Below, one piece after another: positions 26,407 to 35,966 of a stretch of DNA of 55,665 nucleotides. The notes beneath the pieces are model-generated. The model was given only the letters and a program-made list of their open reading frames with translations, had not been told where the DNA came from and did no database searches. The stretch's first letter is position 1. Every line of letters begins with the position of its first letter. The DNA comes from Sediminicultor sp035648055 (GTDB lineage Bacteria > Atribacterota > Phoenicimicrobiia > Phoenicimicrobiales > Phoenicimicrobiaceae): assembly GCA_035648055.1 (NCBI GenBank), contig DASRMF010000084.1, positions 1 to 55,665 on the forward strand. Direction: 5' to 3'. The translations under genes and the position numbers were made by a program.

Positions 26407-28221
26407 CTAATCAATTTTTAATATTCCTAAAAATGCTTCTTGTGGAATTTCAACTTTTCCAAATTTTTTCATTCTTTTTTTCCCGGCTTTTTGTTTTTCT
26501 AAAAGCTTTCTTTTGCGGGTAATATCTCCTCCGTAACATTTGGCTGTTACATCTTTTTTTAATGCTTTTATAGTTTCTCGAGCAATAATCGTTCCTTCAA
26601 TCGTCGCTTGTAGCGGAACTTCATACATCTGGCGAGGGATAACTTCTTTTAGTTTTTCTACTATCTTCCTTGCCCGTGTATACGCCTTATCTTTATGTAC
26701 GACAAAAGACAGAGCATCCACTAACTGATGATTGACCAATATATCGACTTTTGCCAATTCAGAGGGCTGATATCCTATAAGTTCATAATCAAGAGAAGCA
26801 TATCCGCTGCTTATTGATTTCAATTTATCATTGAAATCTAAAATAATTTCATTTAAGGGGAGCTCATAATCTAATCTTAATATCTTTTCGTCGATATATT
26901 CCATATTTTTAAAGCTTCCCCTTCTTTCCTTAACTAAATCCATAATTCCACCAATACACTTACTGGGAGTTATAATGTTTACTTTTACGTATGGTTCTTC
27001 AATTTTTGTAATTTCATTTTTTGGAGGAAAAGAGACGGGGTTACTTATTTTTATAGCTTCTCCATCTTTTTTAGTTACTTGATACATTACGCTGGGTGTA
27101 GTTGCGATTAAACCTAAATCATATTCTCTTTCCAACCTTTCCTGAATAATCTCCATATGTAATAAACCCAAAAATCCACACCTAAAACCAAACCCTAAAG
27201 CTTCTGATGTTTCAGCTTCACTAAAAAGAGAGGAATCATTTAATTTAAGCTTATCCAATGCATCTTTAAGGTTTTCATACTCCTTATTATCAATCGGATA
27301 AATGCTGCAGAAAACCAAAGGGGTAACCTTTTTATATCCGGGAAGGCCCACTCGCGAGGGGTTGGAAGCATCGATAATAGTATCACCTACATGAGTATCT
27401 TTAATATTTTTAAACCCGGCTATTATGTATCCCACTTCTCCGGCATTAAGTTCTTTTATGGGCTGCATTTTGGGGCGAAAAATTCCTATTTCCATCACTT
27501 CATATTTTATGTTGTTAGACATGGTTTGAATAAACATACCCGGCTTTATAATCCCATCTACTACCTTAACGTAGACAATAGTTCCTTTGTATGGATTGTA
27601 GACCGAGTCAAATATAAGTGCTCTTAAGGGAAAACTCGAACTTCCTTTTGGTTGTGGAATTTTATTTACTATTGCTTCTAAAATATCAGAAGTACCGATT
27701 CCTTCTTTGGCACTCGCTAAAATTATTTCCTCTCCTTTTATTTCTGAAATATTCTGCAATTCTTTGGCAACTCTGTCCGGGTTTGCTGAGATAAGATCAA
27801 TTTTATTAATTATCGGAATTATTTTCAAATTACTTTTTATTGCTAAATTAATATTGGCTATGGTTTGTGCTTGTACTCCTTGAGATGCATCAACGATCAA
27901 CAAAGCACCCTCACATGCCGCAAGACTACGAGATACTTCATAGGAAAAATCAACATGTCCGGGGGTATCAATTAAATTTAAAATATATTCCTTCCCATCC
28001 TTGGAGTGGTAATATAATCTTACTGCTTTTGATTTAATGGTTATCCCCTTTTCTCTTTCTAAATCCATATCGTCCAATATCTGTTCTCTTTTTTCTCTCT
28101 CGGAAATTGTTCCGGTAAATTCCAACAATCTATCAGCTATGGTTGATTTTCCGTGATCAATATGAGCGATTATAGAAAAATTCCTGATATTTTCAATGTT
28201 GCAATGATAATCTTTTAGCAT
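26407..28221 (-). CDS. lepA: Elongation factor 4 (LepA) back-translocating GTPase
   Basis: A 604-residue ribosome-associated GTPase. The G domain has GHIDHGKST-type AHIDHGKSTIADRL at about 19-32, LIDTPGHVDFSYEV and INKIDL. EF-G-like domains III and V follow, and the unique C-terminal domain ends VPRQMYEV...GKVEIPQEAFL. The length is exactly as expected. It lies 4 bases downstream of murJ and 10 bases before hemW, one operon. Confidence 0.98.
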   Translation of the reverse strand: MLKDYHCNIENIRNFSIIAHIDHGKSTIADRLLEFTGTISEREKREQILDDMDLEREKGITIKSKAVRLYYHSKDGKEYILNLIDTPGHVDFSYEVSRSLAACEGALLIVDASQGVQAQTIANINLAIKSNLKIIPIINKIDLISANPDRVAKELQNISEIKGEEIILASAKEGIGTSDILEAIVNKIPQPKGSSSFPLRALIFDSVYNPYKGTIVYVKVVDGIIKPGMFIQTMSNNIKYEVMEIGIFRPKMQPIKELNAGEVGYIIAGFKNIKDTHVGDTIIDASNPSRVGLPGYKKVTPLVFCSIYPIDNKEYENLKDALDKLKLNDSSLFSEAETSEALGFGFRCGFLGLLHMEIIQERLEREYDLGLIATTPSVMYQVTKKDGEAIKISNPVSFPPKNEITKIEEPYVKVNIITPSKCIGGIMDLVKERRGSFKNMEYIDEKILRLDYELPLNEIILDFNDKLKSISSGYASLDYELIGYQPSELAKVDILVNHQLVDALSFVVHKDKAYTRARKIVEKLKEVIPRQMYEVPLQATIEGTIIARETIKALKKDVTAKCYGGDITRKRKLLEKQKAGKKRMKKFGKVEIPQEAFLGILKID

Positions 28222-28224
28222 TAT

Positions 28225-29796
28225 TTAATTCTTACTCCTTAAGATTGTTTTTATAGTTTGCCTTAAATTTCTAACTTCTTTTACGTCCAGCATATAACTA
28301 ATAATAAAATATACCAAACCTCCACTAAAAATCGAGGCAGTTACTTGAATAATCTGATTATATTTATAACTTAAGTCTAATACCTTACCAAAATAATTAC
28401 TAACCAAAACACAGATTATTCCTAAAAATATTGAAGATATAATAATTTTTATCAAAAATGATAATTGGGATTTTAATTCAAAGTCCCCAATTTTGCCCTG
28501 TAAAACTTTTAATAATATAATCAGATTTAGTATAGCTGCTACTGATGTAGCTAAGGCTAAACCGGAGTGAGCTAAATATTTTACTAATATTAAATCTAAA
28601 GCAATATTTATAAATACTATAAAGATTCCAATTTTTACCGGAGTTTTGGTATCTTTTAAAGCATAAAAAGACATGGTTATCAATCGAGCACAGGCATAGG
28701 CAAACAGACCGATAGAATAATACAATAAGGCACTTGCAGTCATATTGGTTGCCACTCTGCTGAACATACCATGTTCGTATATTAAACGAATCAATGAATC
28801 CTTTAACACTATTAATCCCACAGCCGACGGAATAGTGATAAATAATAACATTTTTAGACCAAATAATAATGATTTTTTAAATTCAGCAATATCATTTTCT
28901 GCCGTCTGTTTTGCAAGCGTAGGAAAGATAGCAATAGATATAGCAATTCCAAATGCTCCCAGAGGAAATTGTACCAATCTGTTGGAATAATACAAAGCCG
29001 AAATGCTTCCATCAATTAAAGTAGAAGCAATTGTCCTATCCACTATAACATTAATCTGAGTAATAGCCAGGCCTATCATTGCTGGTATTAGTAGTTTTAG
29101 TAATTTCTTTACTCCCGGATCATTAAAGTCTACCGTAAAACTATATTTTATTTTTTTTCTTGTTAATGCCGGGACTTGTATTAACGCCTGACCTATCCCC
29201 CCCAAAATTACTCCCCAGGCAATGCTATATATACCATATTTGTAACTTAAAGTAATAGCAAAAACAATAACAGAAATATTTAACATAGCCGGCGCTAAGG
29301 CAGGCACTAAAAAATGATTATAAGAATTCAATATTCCCATAAATAAAGCCGCAACTGCCACAAAACCAACATAAGGGAATATAATTCTGGTGAGAGTTAT
29401 GGCTAATTGATATTTATACATATTGCTTTTAAAGCCGATAGCAATTATATTAATTAGCAAAGGGGCTCCCCAAATACCTAAAATTACCACAATTATTAAA
29501 ATTATAATCAAAATATTTAAAACATTGCTGGCAAAATATTCAGCTTTTTTTCTATCATTATTAGTTAAATACTCTGCAAAAATGGGTATGAAAGCTGAAT
29601 TTAAGGCGCCCTCCCCTAAAAAACTCCTCAGCAGATTAGGTATCATAAAGGCGATAAAAAAGGCATCTGTTTCAATTCCTGCTCCAAATCTATTGGAAAT
29701 CACTATTTCTCTGCCCAAACCTAATATTCTGCAAAATATAGTGGCAATAATTACTATGCCTGCATATTTGGCAATTTTATATTTTGTCTCCATCAA
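28225..29796 (-). CDS. murJ: Lipid II flippase MurJ
   Basis: A 523-residue MOP-superfamily integral membrane protein that moves lipid II across the cytoplasmic membrane. About 14 hydrophobic segments can be traced. The N-terminal family signature RILGLGREIVISNRFGAG, then TDAFFIAFMIPNLLRSFLGEGALNSAFIP, is conserved (shown in parts). It heads murJ-lepA-hemW and is divergent from rpsT. The 141-base divergent gap carries the rpsT promoter and an ATACTAT array. Confidence 0.96.
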   Translation of the reverse strand: MMETKYKIAKYAGIVIIATIFCRILGLGREIVISNRFGAGIETDAFFIAFMIPNLLRSFLGEGALNSAFIPIFAEYLTNNDRKKAEYFASNVLNILIIILIIVVILGIWGAPLLINIIAIGFKSNMYKYQLAITLTRIIFPYVGFVAVAALFMGILNSYNHFLVPALAPAMLNISVIVFAITLSYKYGIYSIAWGVILGGIGQALIQVPALTRKKIKYSFTVDFNDPGVKKLLKLLIPAMIGLAITQINVIVDRTIASTLIDGSISALYYSNRLVQFPLGAFGIAISIAIFPTLAKQTAENDIAEFKKSLLFGLKMLLFITIPSAVGLIVLKDSLIRLIYEHGMFSRVATNMTASALLYYSIGLFAYACARLITMSFYALKDTKTPVKIGIFIVFINIALDLILVKYLAHSGLALATSVAAILNLIILLKVLQGKIGDFELKSQLSFLIKIIISSIFLGIICVLVSNYFGKVLDLSYKYNQIIQVTASIFSGGLVYFIISYMLDVKEVRNLRQTIKTILRSKN

Positions 29797-29836
29797 ACTC
29801 CTTTTTTCTCTCTCTTTTATCTTCTCTCTTTGCTAG

Positions 29837-29864
29837 ATACTTGATACTATATACTATATACTGA
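29837..29864. repeat. ATACTAT heptad array between murJ and rpsT
   Basis: Four consecutive 7-mers, ATACTTG, ATACTAT twice and ATACTGA, preceded by a pyrimidine-rich CTCTC tract. It lies just upstream of the rpsT promoter. Confidence 0.7.
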
Positions 29865-29871
29865 TTAAGGC

Positions 29872-29900
29872 TTGATTTTAAATTGAAATAATGTTAAAAT
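29872..29900 (+). promoter_or_regulatory. Probable sigma-70-type promoter of rpsT
   Basis: TTGATT (29872-29877), a 17-base spacer and TAAAAT (29895-29900), 37 bases before the rpsT ATG. The AAAGGA ribosome-binding site follows near 29925-29930. Confidence 0.65.
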
Positions 29901-29937
29901 TACCAAGTAAAATTAATATTATCGAAAGGAAATAATT

Positions 29938-30414
29938 ATGCCTCAAATAAAATCAGCAATAAAAAGAGTTAAAACCTCTGAAAAAAGCCATTTAAGAAAT
30001 ATGTCTTATAAATCAAAAGTAAAAAGCAGCATTAAAAAATTCGATCTTGCTCTTTCGGAAAAAAACAAAGAAGAAATAAGTAAATATTTTAAAGATGCTG
30101 TTTCAATTTTAGACAAATCTGTCAATAAAGGTATTTTGCGTAAAAATACTGCTTCTCGCCAGAAAGCAAACCTGACCAAAAAACTAAATACTTTAGTAGA
30201 ACCGGGAACGGTAAAAAAATCTGCACCTATTGTTCCTAAAAAAACAGTAAAAGTTGTGAAAAAACCAGTCGCTAAAAAAGCAGCAGCCCCTAAGGAAAAA
30301 ATTGTTACTACCAAAACAGCTGAACCCAAAGAAAAACCAGTAGCTAAAGAGACTGCTAAAGTTGTAAAAAAACCAGAAACAAAAAAAACTGAAACTACCG
30401 AAGCAAAATCATAA
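29938..30414 (+). CDS. rpsT: 30S ribosomal protein S20 with long basic C-terminal tail
   Basis: The only plus-strand protein gene. Residues 1-86 are a normal S20 (MPQIKSAIKRVKTSEKSHLR, then NTASRQKANLTKKLN), which binds 16S rRNA. The protein is 158 residues, almost twice the family length. The extra ~70 residues are Lys/Ala/Pro/Thr/Glu-rich with internal repeats: KVVKKP twice, PVAK twice, PKEK twice. The tail resembles disordered nucleic-acid-binding tails. The reading frame is uninterrupted, and the stop is followed 30 bases later by a strong terminator, so a frameshift artefact is unlikely. Own promoter and AAAGGA site. Confidence 0.96.
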   Translation: MPQIKSAIKRVKTSEKSHLRNMSYKSKVKSSIKKFDLALSEKNKEEISKYFKDAVSILDKSVNKGILRKNTASRQKANLTKKLNTLVEPGTVKKSAPIVPKKTVKVVKKPVAKKAAAPKEKIVTTKTAEPKEKPVAKETAKVVKKPETKKTETTEAKS

Positions 30415-30443
30415 TAAAAAAATAAAAAATATTTTTAATTTAC

Positions 30444-30472
30444 GGGTCGGATTTATCCGACCCTTTTTATTT
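30444..30472 (+). terminator. Rho-independent terminator of rpsT
   Basis: Perfect 9-bp stem GGGTCGGAT/ATCCGACCC (30444-30463) with a TT loop, followed by TTTTTATTTT. It lies 30 bases after the rpsT stop and may also act for holA arriving from the other side. Confidence 0.92.
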
Positions 30473-30500
30473 TACTATTTTATCATTATAATATACTATC

Positions 30501-30548
30501 TTATTCTGACGCCTGATTTCTATTCTCTATTTTCTTAACCAACTAACC
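30501..30548. repeat. Dispersed TTCTTAACCAACTAAC repeat, copy 1
   Basis: The stretch from TTATTCTGACGCCTGATTTC to TTTTCTTAACCAACTAAC aligns closely with 45837-45886, with one gap. Both copies lie between a gene cluster and an ACTCATC heptad array at a gene's 3' end (holA here, rdgB there). Confidence 0.65.
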
Positions 30549-30579
30549 AGCTAACTTACATGTTGTATGATACAATATT

Positions 30580-30606
30580 TACTCATCACTTATTACTTGT
30601 CACTGT
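30580..30606. repeat. ACT heptads running into the holA 3' end
   Basis: Units ACTCATC, ACTTATT, ACTTGTC and ACTGTAT in phase. The holA TAA stop codon and the last codons (SDK) lie within this array, so the repeat encodes the holA C terminus. Confidence 0.65.
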
Positions 30607-31621
30607 ATCTTACAATGTTCACAACTAATTCTTCTAAAATAATCTTTGGTTCCTTCTGGCTGTTTTTAAATTCAAGGTCGGCAATATTCAATAATTCATA
30701 AGATTTACAAATTTCCTTAAAAGTATATTTTTCAGACTGTTTTACTACTTTATTGACAATAAAGTAAGGAAGTCTTAATTTCTTTTCTACTTCTTTATTG
30801 TTAGATCCGTTTGCAATTAATAATTTTGTCTGAAGTATAAGTTTTATTTGCCTGTAGATCATCGCAAATATGGCTAAATGATGAAGGTAACCTTGATTTA
30901 ATTTTACCAAACCGTCCATTGCATTTTTTATATCTTTATCTCCAACAGAATCTAATACTTTAAATATATTAACTGCCTCTGAACCACCAATCGTTATCAT
31001 AACATCTTCTTTTTCTATTGTTTTTTGATCTTTCGTATAAATATCTATTTTTTCTATTTCATTAAAAAGACGGCCTAAATCAGAACCAGCTATAGATTGT
31101 AAATAAAATAGAGCCTCCTGACTAATTTTTTTATTACTCTGCATGAATTTAGATTTTATCCATGAGGCTAATTTCGCTTTATCCGTTACGCTGAAATTAA
31201 CTGCTATCCCCATCCTTTTAATTGCCGTGATTAGTCCTTTGCTTGGTTTGCCTTCTTTATAAATGATTATTAGAGTTGAAAAATTGTTTTTTAAACTTAG
31301 TCGGTTAAAATAATCTATTAATTTCGTCTCATCATTTTTATTAATTTTTTCTGCTTCTTTTATAACTAATAATTTATGTTTCGATATCATTGGCAGTGTT
31401 TCTAGATCATTTATTACTTCATTTATAGATAATTTTTCACCATAAAAAACCGTATAACTTAACTCTCTATAAGCAGGGTCAATTAATCTGTTTCTAAGTT
31501 TTTTTGAAATGTCTTCTTTTAAATAATTTTCATTTCCATAAAGCAGATAAACAGGGTAAATCTTCTCTTGTTTTGTAAGGCTTAATACATCTTCGTAATT
31601 TATACATTTACCCTGGTTCAT
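30593..31621 (-). CDS. holA: DNA polymerase III delta subunit
   Basis: A 342-residue clamp-loader subunit that opens the sliding clamp. The N-terminal AAA+-like part has YPVYLLYGNENYLKEDI and a segment KHKLLVIKEAEKI. A conserved domain near 180-210 reads AGSDLGRLFNEIEKI. The helical C-terminal domain includes LHHLAIFAMIYRQIKLIL. It follows comEC by one base, the common comEA-comEC-holA order of Firmicutes, and converges on rpsT. Its last codons overlap an ACT-heptad repeat. Confidence 0.95.
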   Translation of the reverse strand: MNQGKCINYEDVLSLTKQEKIYPVYLLYGNENYLKEDISKKLRNRLIDPAYRELSYTVFYGEKLSINEVINDLETLPMISKHKLLVIKEAEKINKNDETKLIDYFNRLSLKNNFSTLIIIYKEGKPSKGLITAIKRMGIAVNFSVTDKAKLASWIKSKFMQSNKKISQEALFYLQSIAGSDLGRLFNEIEKIDIYTKDQKTIEKEDVMITIGGSEAVNIFKVLDSVGDKDIKNAMDGLVKLNQGYLHHLAIFAMIYRQIKLILQTKLLIANGSNNKEVEKKLRLPYFIVNKVVKQSEKYTFKEICKSYELLNIADLEFKNSQKEPKIILEELVVNIVRYSDK

Positions 31622-31622
31622 T

Positions 31623-34028
31623 TTAATTGTTTCCCTTCAGTGTTTTTATCCAATATTGCTGGCCGTTTGTTCTTATAACTATCGTTCCATCTTTATCTGT
31701 CCGATATATTTGTATGTTCTTATCTTCTAATCTTTCTATAATTTTCTGCGAAGGATGCCCAAAATTATTTTTACCTACAGTAATAACTGCGATACTTGGA
31801 TTAACCTTATCTAAAAATTCCAATGTAGTGGAAGTCGAACTTCCGTGATGGCCAACTTTTAATATATCACTCTGTAAAATATTCTGCCAAACCAATAATT
31901 TTTTTTCAGCAGATTCCTCTATATCTCCGGAAAAAAGAAAATCTGCATCTTTATAAAATAATTTTACCACAATTGACGCATTATTAAAATCAGATTCATC
32001 ATAAGAATCAGAATCATACAGGGGATTAAGTAAAAATATTTCCAAACTGTTATTAAAAATAATATTATCTACGGCTTTAGCTTTATGATATGGTATGTCT
32101 TTTGCTTGTATTACGGAGATAAACTCTTCATATTCTGATAAATCACAGTTTAATCCGCTATCTAAGACCGCATCTACTTTAAGCTCCTCCAATACCGGTA
32201 ATACTCCTTCTAAATGATCTATATGAGGATGAGTTAAGATTAGCAAATCAATCTCATTTATCCCTTTTCTTCTCAAATAAGGTACAACGATTTTACTACC
32301 CACATCAAAATCACTTAGAGGAGTTCCTCCTCCATCGATTAATATATTTGTTTTACCGGGGGCTTCAATTAATATACAATCTCCCTCTCCAACATTTATA
32401 AAATTTACTTTAAGGTCATCTACCGGATAAAACACTTGAACAATAATTATCAGTAATATAAGCGATAATACAATTAAGCCGGCTTTTTTCTTTATTTTCT
32501 GCGATAGTGTTTTTTTGCAGAACATTTCAATAATAAAAAGTACCATTAGATAATATAAAATAATTACTATAACTGAAGGTTGGGCAACATAAATGAAGGC
32601 AAAAGGAAGTGAAGAAAATGATTTTGCTATTAAAGTTATTAGATTCAATATCAGATAATTTATACCGGCAATCATACTGGCCAGAGAGATGCTTATTAAC
32701 CCGACAAAAAAGGTTACAAATCCTAATATTACCGCTATCCCGGTTAAAGGAATAATAAATATATTAGAAACAATGGAGATCATAGATACTTTAGTGAAAA
32801 AATATGCAGAAAGCGGAAAAATTCCTATCCAGGCAGCTGTTGAAACCGCTAAAGGGTTTGTAATCCAGACTACTACTTTAGAAAATAATCCTTGCAAAAT
32901 TGGTGCTAAATTTATAATAAAAAAAGTTACGATAAAGGATAAAAGAAAACCAGCATCATATAGTATTAAAGGATTTGATAACAAAATTAAAAATGCTGCA
33001 AAGAATAGAGAAATATTAAGATTTCTGCTTCTGTTGATTAATTTCCCACCTATCAATAAAATAAACATAATGGTAGCCCTTAATACAGAAGGACGAAAAC
33101 CGGTGATGGAGGCATACATTATTAGAATTGATATCAAGATAAGTAGTTTAGGCTTCTTTGGTAACCGCAGCATGCTTAAGAAAAAAAGTAAAGCCATAGC
33201 AATTATACCTACATGTAAACCTGAAACTGCTAATATATGCATAATTCCTGCTTCGGCAAAAACTTCTTTTAAATCAGCGGGAATAAAAGCTTTTTCACCT
33301 AATAACATACCTATAAGAAGATAGCTATACGGCGGTGGTAAGGTTAGTTTTGTAACCTCTTTTATTTTGTTTCTTGCTGATAAAGAAAAAGTTACTAAAA
33401 AACTTGAATCATCTTCTCCAATTTTTTGAATATCTTTTTCTTGCCAAATATTTAGGCAAGTAAAGATTCTTTCTCGGGCTAAATATAATTCATAATCAAA
33501 CTCGCCGAAATTCTTCTGTCCTATAGGCTTCTCTAATTTCCCTTTAATCTTTAGCACATCTCCGTATTTATAGGGACAATCCCCCAAATAGGTATTCACC
33601 AATATTAGCCCCTGTGTTCCAATGGCGTAATCTCCTCTTTCTATTTGGCTTGCTTTTACCTTAAAAGATATTTTCTCTTGATTGGGATAATATTCTTTGT
33701 CTAAAACCGTACAAATAATGGTTAACTTCTTATCCTCTACAAAATTTGCTATATGGTTTTCCCCAATCGGGCTGGAATTAAGATTATAATTGAATATGCC
33801 GATTAAAAATATTACTAAAAATAATAAAGCAGTGGTTGTATTCCACTGCTTTACAAAACTTATAATAGAAATTAGTGTTAACAATATTATAATCGAAAAT
33901 AAAAATATCAGATTAACACTAATGAATTTACCATAAATTATTCCTATTATATATAGGGCTAAAATTATAGGTAGGGGTTTAATAACATTGTATTTGCTGT
34001 CTGAAGATATATTTTTTATTGGGCACAA
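31623..34028 (-). CDS. comEC: DNA internalization protein ComEC/Rec2
   Basis: An 801-residue membrane channel protein for taking transforming DNA into the cytoplasm. An N-terminal DUF4131-like part precedes the Competence domain, which has many transmembrane segments and the GIMHILAVSGLHVGI motif near residue 265. A C-terminal metallo-beta-lactamase-like domain follows, with THPHIDHLEG, a complete HxHxDH. It also has FSGDIEE and VGHHGSSTST, so a nuclease-type active site looks intact. The TTG start lies inside comEA (13-base overlap), implying translational coupling. Together with comEA it suggests DNA-uptake ability; no other competence genes are visible here. Confidence 0.96.
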   Translation of the reverse strand: MCPIKNISSDSKYNVIKPLPIILALYIIGIIYGKFISVNLIFLFSIIILLTLISIISFVKQWNTTTALLFLVIFLIGIFNYNLNSSPIGENHIANFVEDKKLTIICTVLDKEYYPNQEKISFKVKASQIERGDYAIGTQGLILVNTYLGDCPYKYGDVLKIKGKLEKPIGQKNFGEFDYELYLARERIFTCLNIWQEKDIQKIGEDDSSFLVTFSLSARNKIKEVTKLTLPPPYSYLLIGMLLGEKAFIPADLKEVFAEAGIMHILAVSGLHVGIIAMALLFFLSMLRLPKKPKLLILISILIMYASITGFRPSVLRATIMFILLIGGKLINRSRNLNISLFFAAFLILLSNPLILYDAGFLLSFIVTFFIINLAPILQGLFSKVVVWITNPLAVSTAAWIGIFPLSAYFFTKVSMISIVSNIFIIPLTGIAVILGFVTFFVGLISISLASMIAGINYLILNLITLIAKSFSSLPFAFIYVAQPSVIVIILYYLMVLFIIEMFCKKTLSQKIKKKAGLIVLSLILLIIIVQVFYPVDDLKVNFINVGEGDCILIEAPGKTNILIDGGGTPLSDFDVGSKIVVPYLRRKGINEIDLLILTHPHIDHLEGVLPVLEELKVDAVLDSGLNCDLSEYEEFISVIQAKDIPYHKAKAVDNIIFNNSLEIFLLNPLYDSDSYDESDFNNASIVVKLFYKDADFLFSGDIEESAEKKLLVWQNILQSDILKVGHHGSSTSTTLEFLDKVNPSIAVITVGKNNFGHPSQKIIERLEDKNIQIYRTDKDGTIVIRTNGQQYWIKTLKGNN

Positions 34029-34648
34029 ATTAAATCTTTAATTCCTTCAAATTTTTTTTCTGCAATTCCGGAAACATCTTGTATATCATCAATAACTCCG
34101 AATAATCCATTTTGATTTCTATATTCGATTATTCTTTCTGAAAGAACCGGGCCAATTCCGGGCAAAGCCTGTAACATGGTCGCATTAGCCGTGTTAATAT
34201 TGATTTTCCCGGACATAGAACCCGAAGAAGAAGAATACATGGCCTCTGCATTGTTATCCATATTTTTGCTGATCTCTTCTCCATTTTCGCTATATATTTT
34301 AGAAGGAACAATTACTTTCTGCCCATCCTTAAGAAGAGCAGCAAGGTTAATCAAATCTAAATTTGCCTCCTCAGTTTCTCCTCCGGCAATTATTACTGCA
34401 TCAACAACTCTATCGGTTGATTTTAATTGATAAACACCGGGGTTTTTAACTGCACCGGTAATATGAACAATTAGCGGTGGAACTTCTTCTTGTATTGCAG
34501 GGTTATTTTCTGAAATATCTGAAGCACGATTTATACTAAAATTATCTTCGTTATTAATGTTTTTATATAAAACTATCCCTCCGCCAATTATTATTAGTAT
34601 TAATAACAAAATTATGGTTATTTTTTCTTGATTCGAAAGGTTCATCAT
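34016..34648 (-). CDS. comEA: Competence DNA-binding protein ComEA
   Basis: A 210-residue protein anchored by one N-terminal transmembrane helix (about 8-27). An SLBB domain follows (LIVHITGAVKNPGVYQL, about 62-120). A flexible linker then leads to a C-terminal pair of helix-hairpin-helix motifs (INTANATMLQALPGIGPVLS and GVIDDIQDVSGI) that bind double-stranded DNA. It delivers DNA to ComEC, whose gene it overlaps. The Firmicutes-type SLBB-HhH architecture is complete. Confidence 0.95.
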   Translation of the reverse strand: MMNLSNQEKITIILLLILIIIGGGIVLYKNINNEDNFSINRASDISENNPAIQEEVPPLIVHITGAVKNPGVYQLKSTDRVVDAVIIAGGETEEANLDLINLAALLKDGQKVIVPSKIYSENGEEISKNMDNNAEAMYSSSSGSMSGKININTANATMLQALPGIGPVLSERIIEYRNQNGLFGVIDDIQDVSGIAEKKFEGIKDLICAQ

Positions 34649-34650
34649 AA

Positions 34651-35964
34651 CTATTTGTATTCCTTACTTTTGAAGTATTTTTTTGCTTCGCCTACAGTAT
34701 ATAGTGATCCGATTATACAAATTAAATCATCCTCATTGGAATTCGACAGAGCGCAATTTATGGCCTGAGGAATATCTTCGGTAACTATTATTTTATCCTT
34801 GCTCATATATTGTGCCGCTTCTTTAGCGATCGCCTGAGGAGAAGCTGCCCGAGGGTTTTTTGCTTTAGTTGCAATAATTAAATCTGCGTCAGGTGCTAAT
34901 ACTTGTATCATTTTTTTGTAATCTTTATCAGCAAAAATAGCTAATACCAAAATGAGCCGCTGATAAGAAAAAATCTCTTTTAGGGCATCTCGCGCTACCT
35001 TTACTCCGCTGGGATTATGTGCCCCGTCTAATACCAATGTAGGTTTAAACTGGATGATTTCTAATCTCCCTGTCCATTTAACTTTTTCCAAGCCGTCTCT
35101 TATTGCTTTTTCGGAAATATTTATTCCTTTGTTTTTAAGAGCCTCTACAGTCGTAATGGCAGTAGCAGCATTGTCTGCTTGATGTCTGCCCAATAAGGGG
35201 GTATGAAGATTTTTATAATTATGATAGATTCCCTTTAAATCGAATATTACACCTTTGGTATCAGATTTTATAATTTTATAGTTTATTTCCTTCCCCGTAC
35301 TATAAATAAGGGATTTTTTTTCTTTAGCTATTTTCTTAATTTCCTTATAAGCTTCGTTATATTGGGTAGAAGATATTACAATTCCTCCCGCTTTAATGAT
35401 TCCTCCCTTTTCCCTGGCAATTTCTTTTAAACTGTTTCCTAATTTATCCATATGATCATAATCGACATGGGTAATGACAGAAATTAAAGGTTCGCAAATA
35501 TTTGTAGCATCTAATCTTCCGCCTAATCCTACTTCTAAAACTAAAAAATCTATCTGTTCTTCGAAAAAATAGAGAAAAGCCAGAGAAGTTATGACTTCAA
35601 AGAAGGTGGGATGACCGTAGGAAGGTGTATTGGCAACCTTATCTATGGAAGGTTTGATTCTTTCTAATAGCTCACTTACTTTTTTTCTGTCTATTTGCTT
35701 ATTATTAATTTTGATTCTTTCGGTAAAATCAACCAGGTGAGGAGAAGTATATAGGCCAACCTTATAACCATTAGACTGAAGGATTGAGCTAATCAAGGAA
35801 GATGTTGACCCTTTTCCATTTGTTCCGGCAACATGAATTATTTTCATTTTTCTATGAGGGTTGCCTAAAAGGAAAAGTAATAATTTTACATTTTCAAGTC
35901 CTAACTTTATGCCGTATTTAGTTAAATCGTAAATATAATCCAATGCTTCAGTATAAGTTATCAC
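34651..35964 (-). CDS. folC: Folylpolyglutamate synthase / dihydrofolate synthase
   Basis: A 437-residue Mur-ligase-family enzyme that adds glutamate to folates. The ATP-binding loop is HVAGTNGKGSTSS (about 45-57), with YTSPHLVDFTERI nearby. Further on are VLEVGLGGRLDATN, ITHVDYDHMDKLG and LVLDGAHNP. The start is GTG at 35964. It lies 2 bases downstream of valS, as in Bacillus, and would share the valine-responsive T-box transcript. Confidence 0.96.
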   Translation of the reverse strand: MITYTEALDYIYDLTKYGIKLGLENVKLLLFLLGNPHRKMKIIHVAGTNGKGSTSSLISSILQSNGYKVGLYTSPHLVDFTERIKINNKQIDRKKVSELLERIKPSIDKVANTPSYGHPTFFEVITSLAFLYFFEEQIDFLVLEVGLGGRLDATNICEPLISVITHVDYDHMDKLGNSLKEIAREKGGIIKAGGIVISSTQYNEAYKEIKKIAKEKKSLIYSTGKEINYKIIKSDTKGVIFDLKGIYHNYKNLHTPLLGRHQADNAATAITTVEALKNKGINISEKAIRDGLEKVKWTGRLEIIQFKPTLVLDGAHNPSGVKVARDALKEIFSYQRLILVLAIFADKDYKKMIQVLAPDADLIIATKAKNPRAASPQAIAKEAAQYMSKDKIIVTEDIPQAINCALSNSNEDDLICIIGSLYTVGEAKKYFKSKEYK

Positions 35965-35966
35965 AT

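Noticed and set aside
30006..30329. A 107-residue minus-strand open frame inside rpsT.
   Set aside because: It is the complement of the S20 gene, which has its own promoter, ribosome-binding site and terminator.
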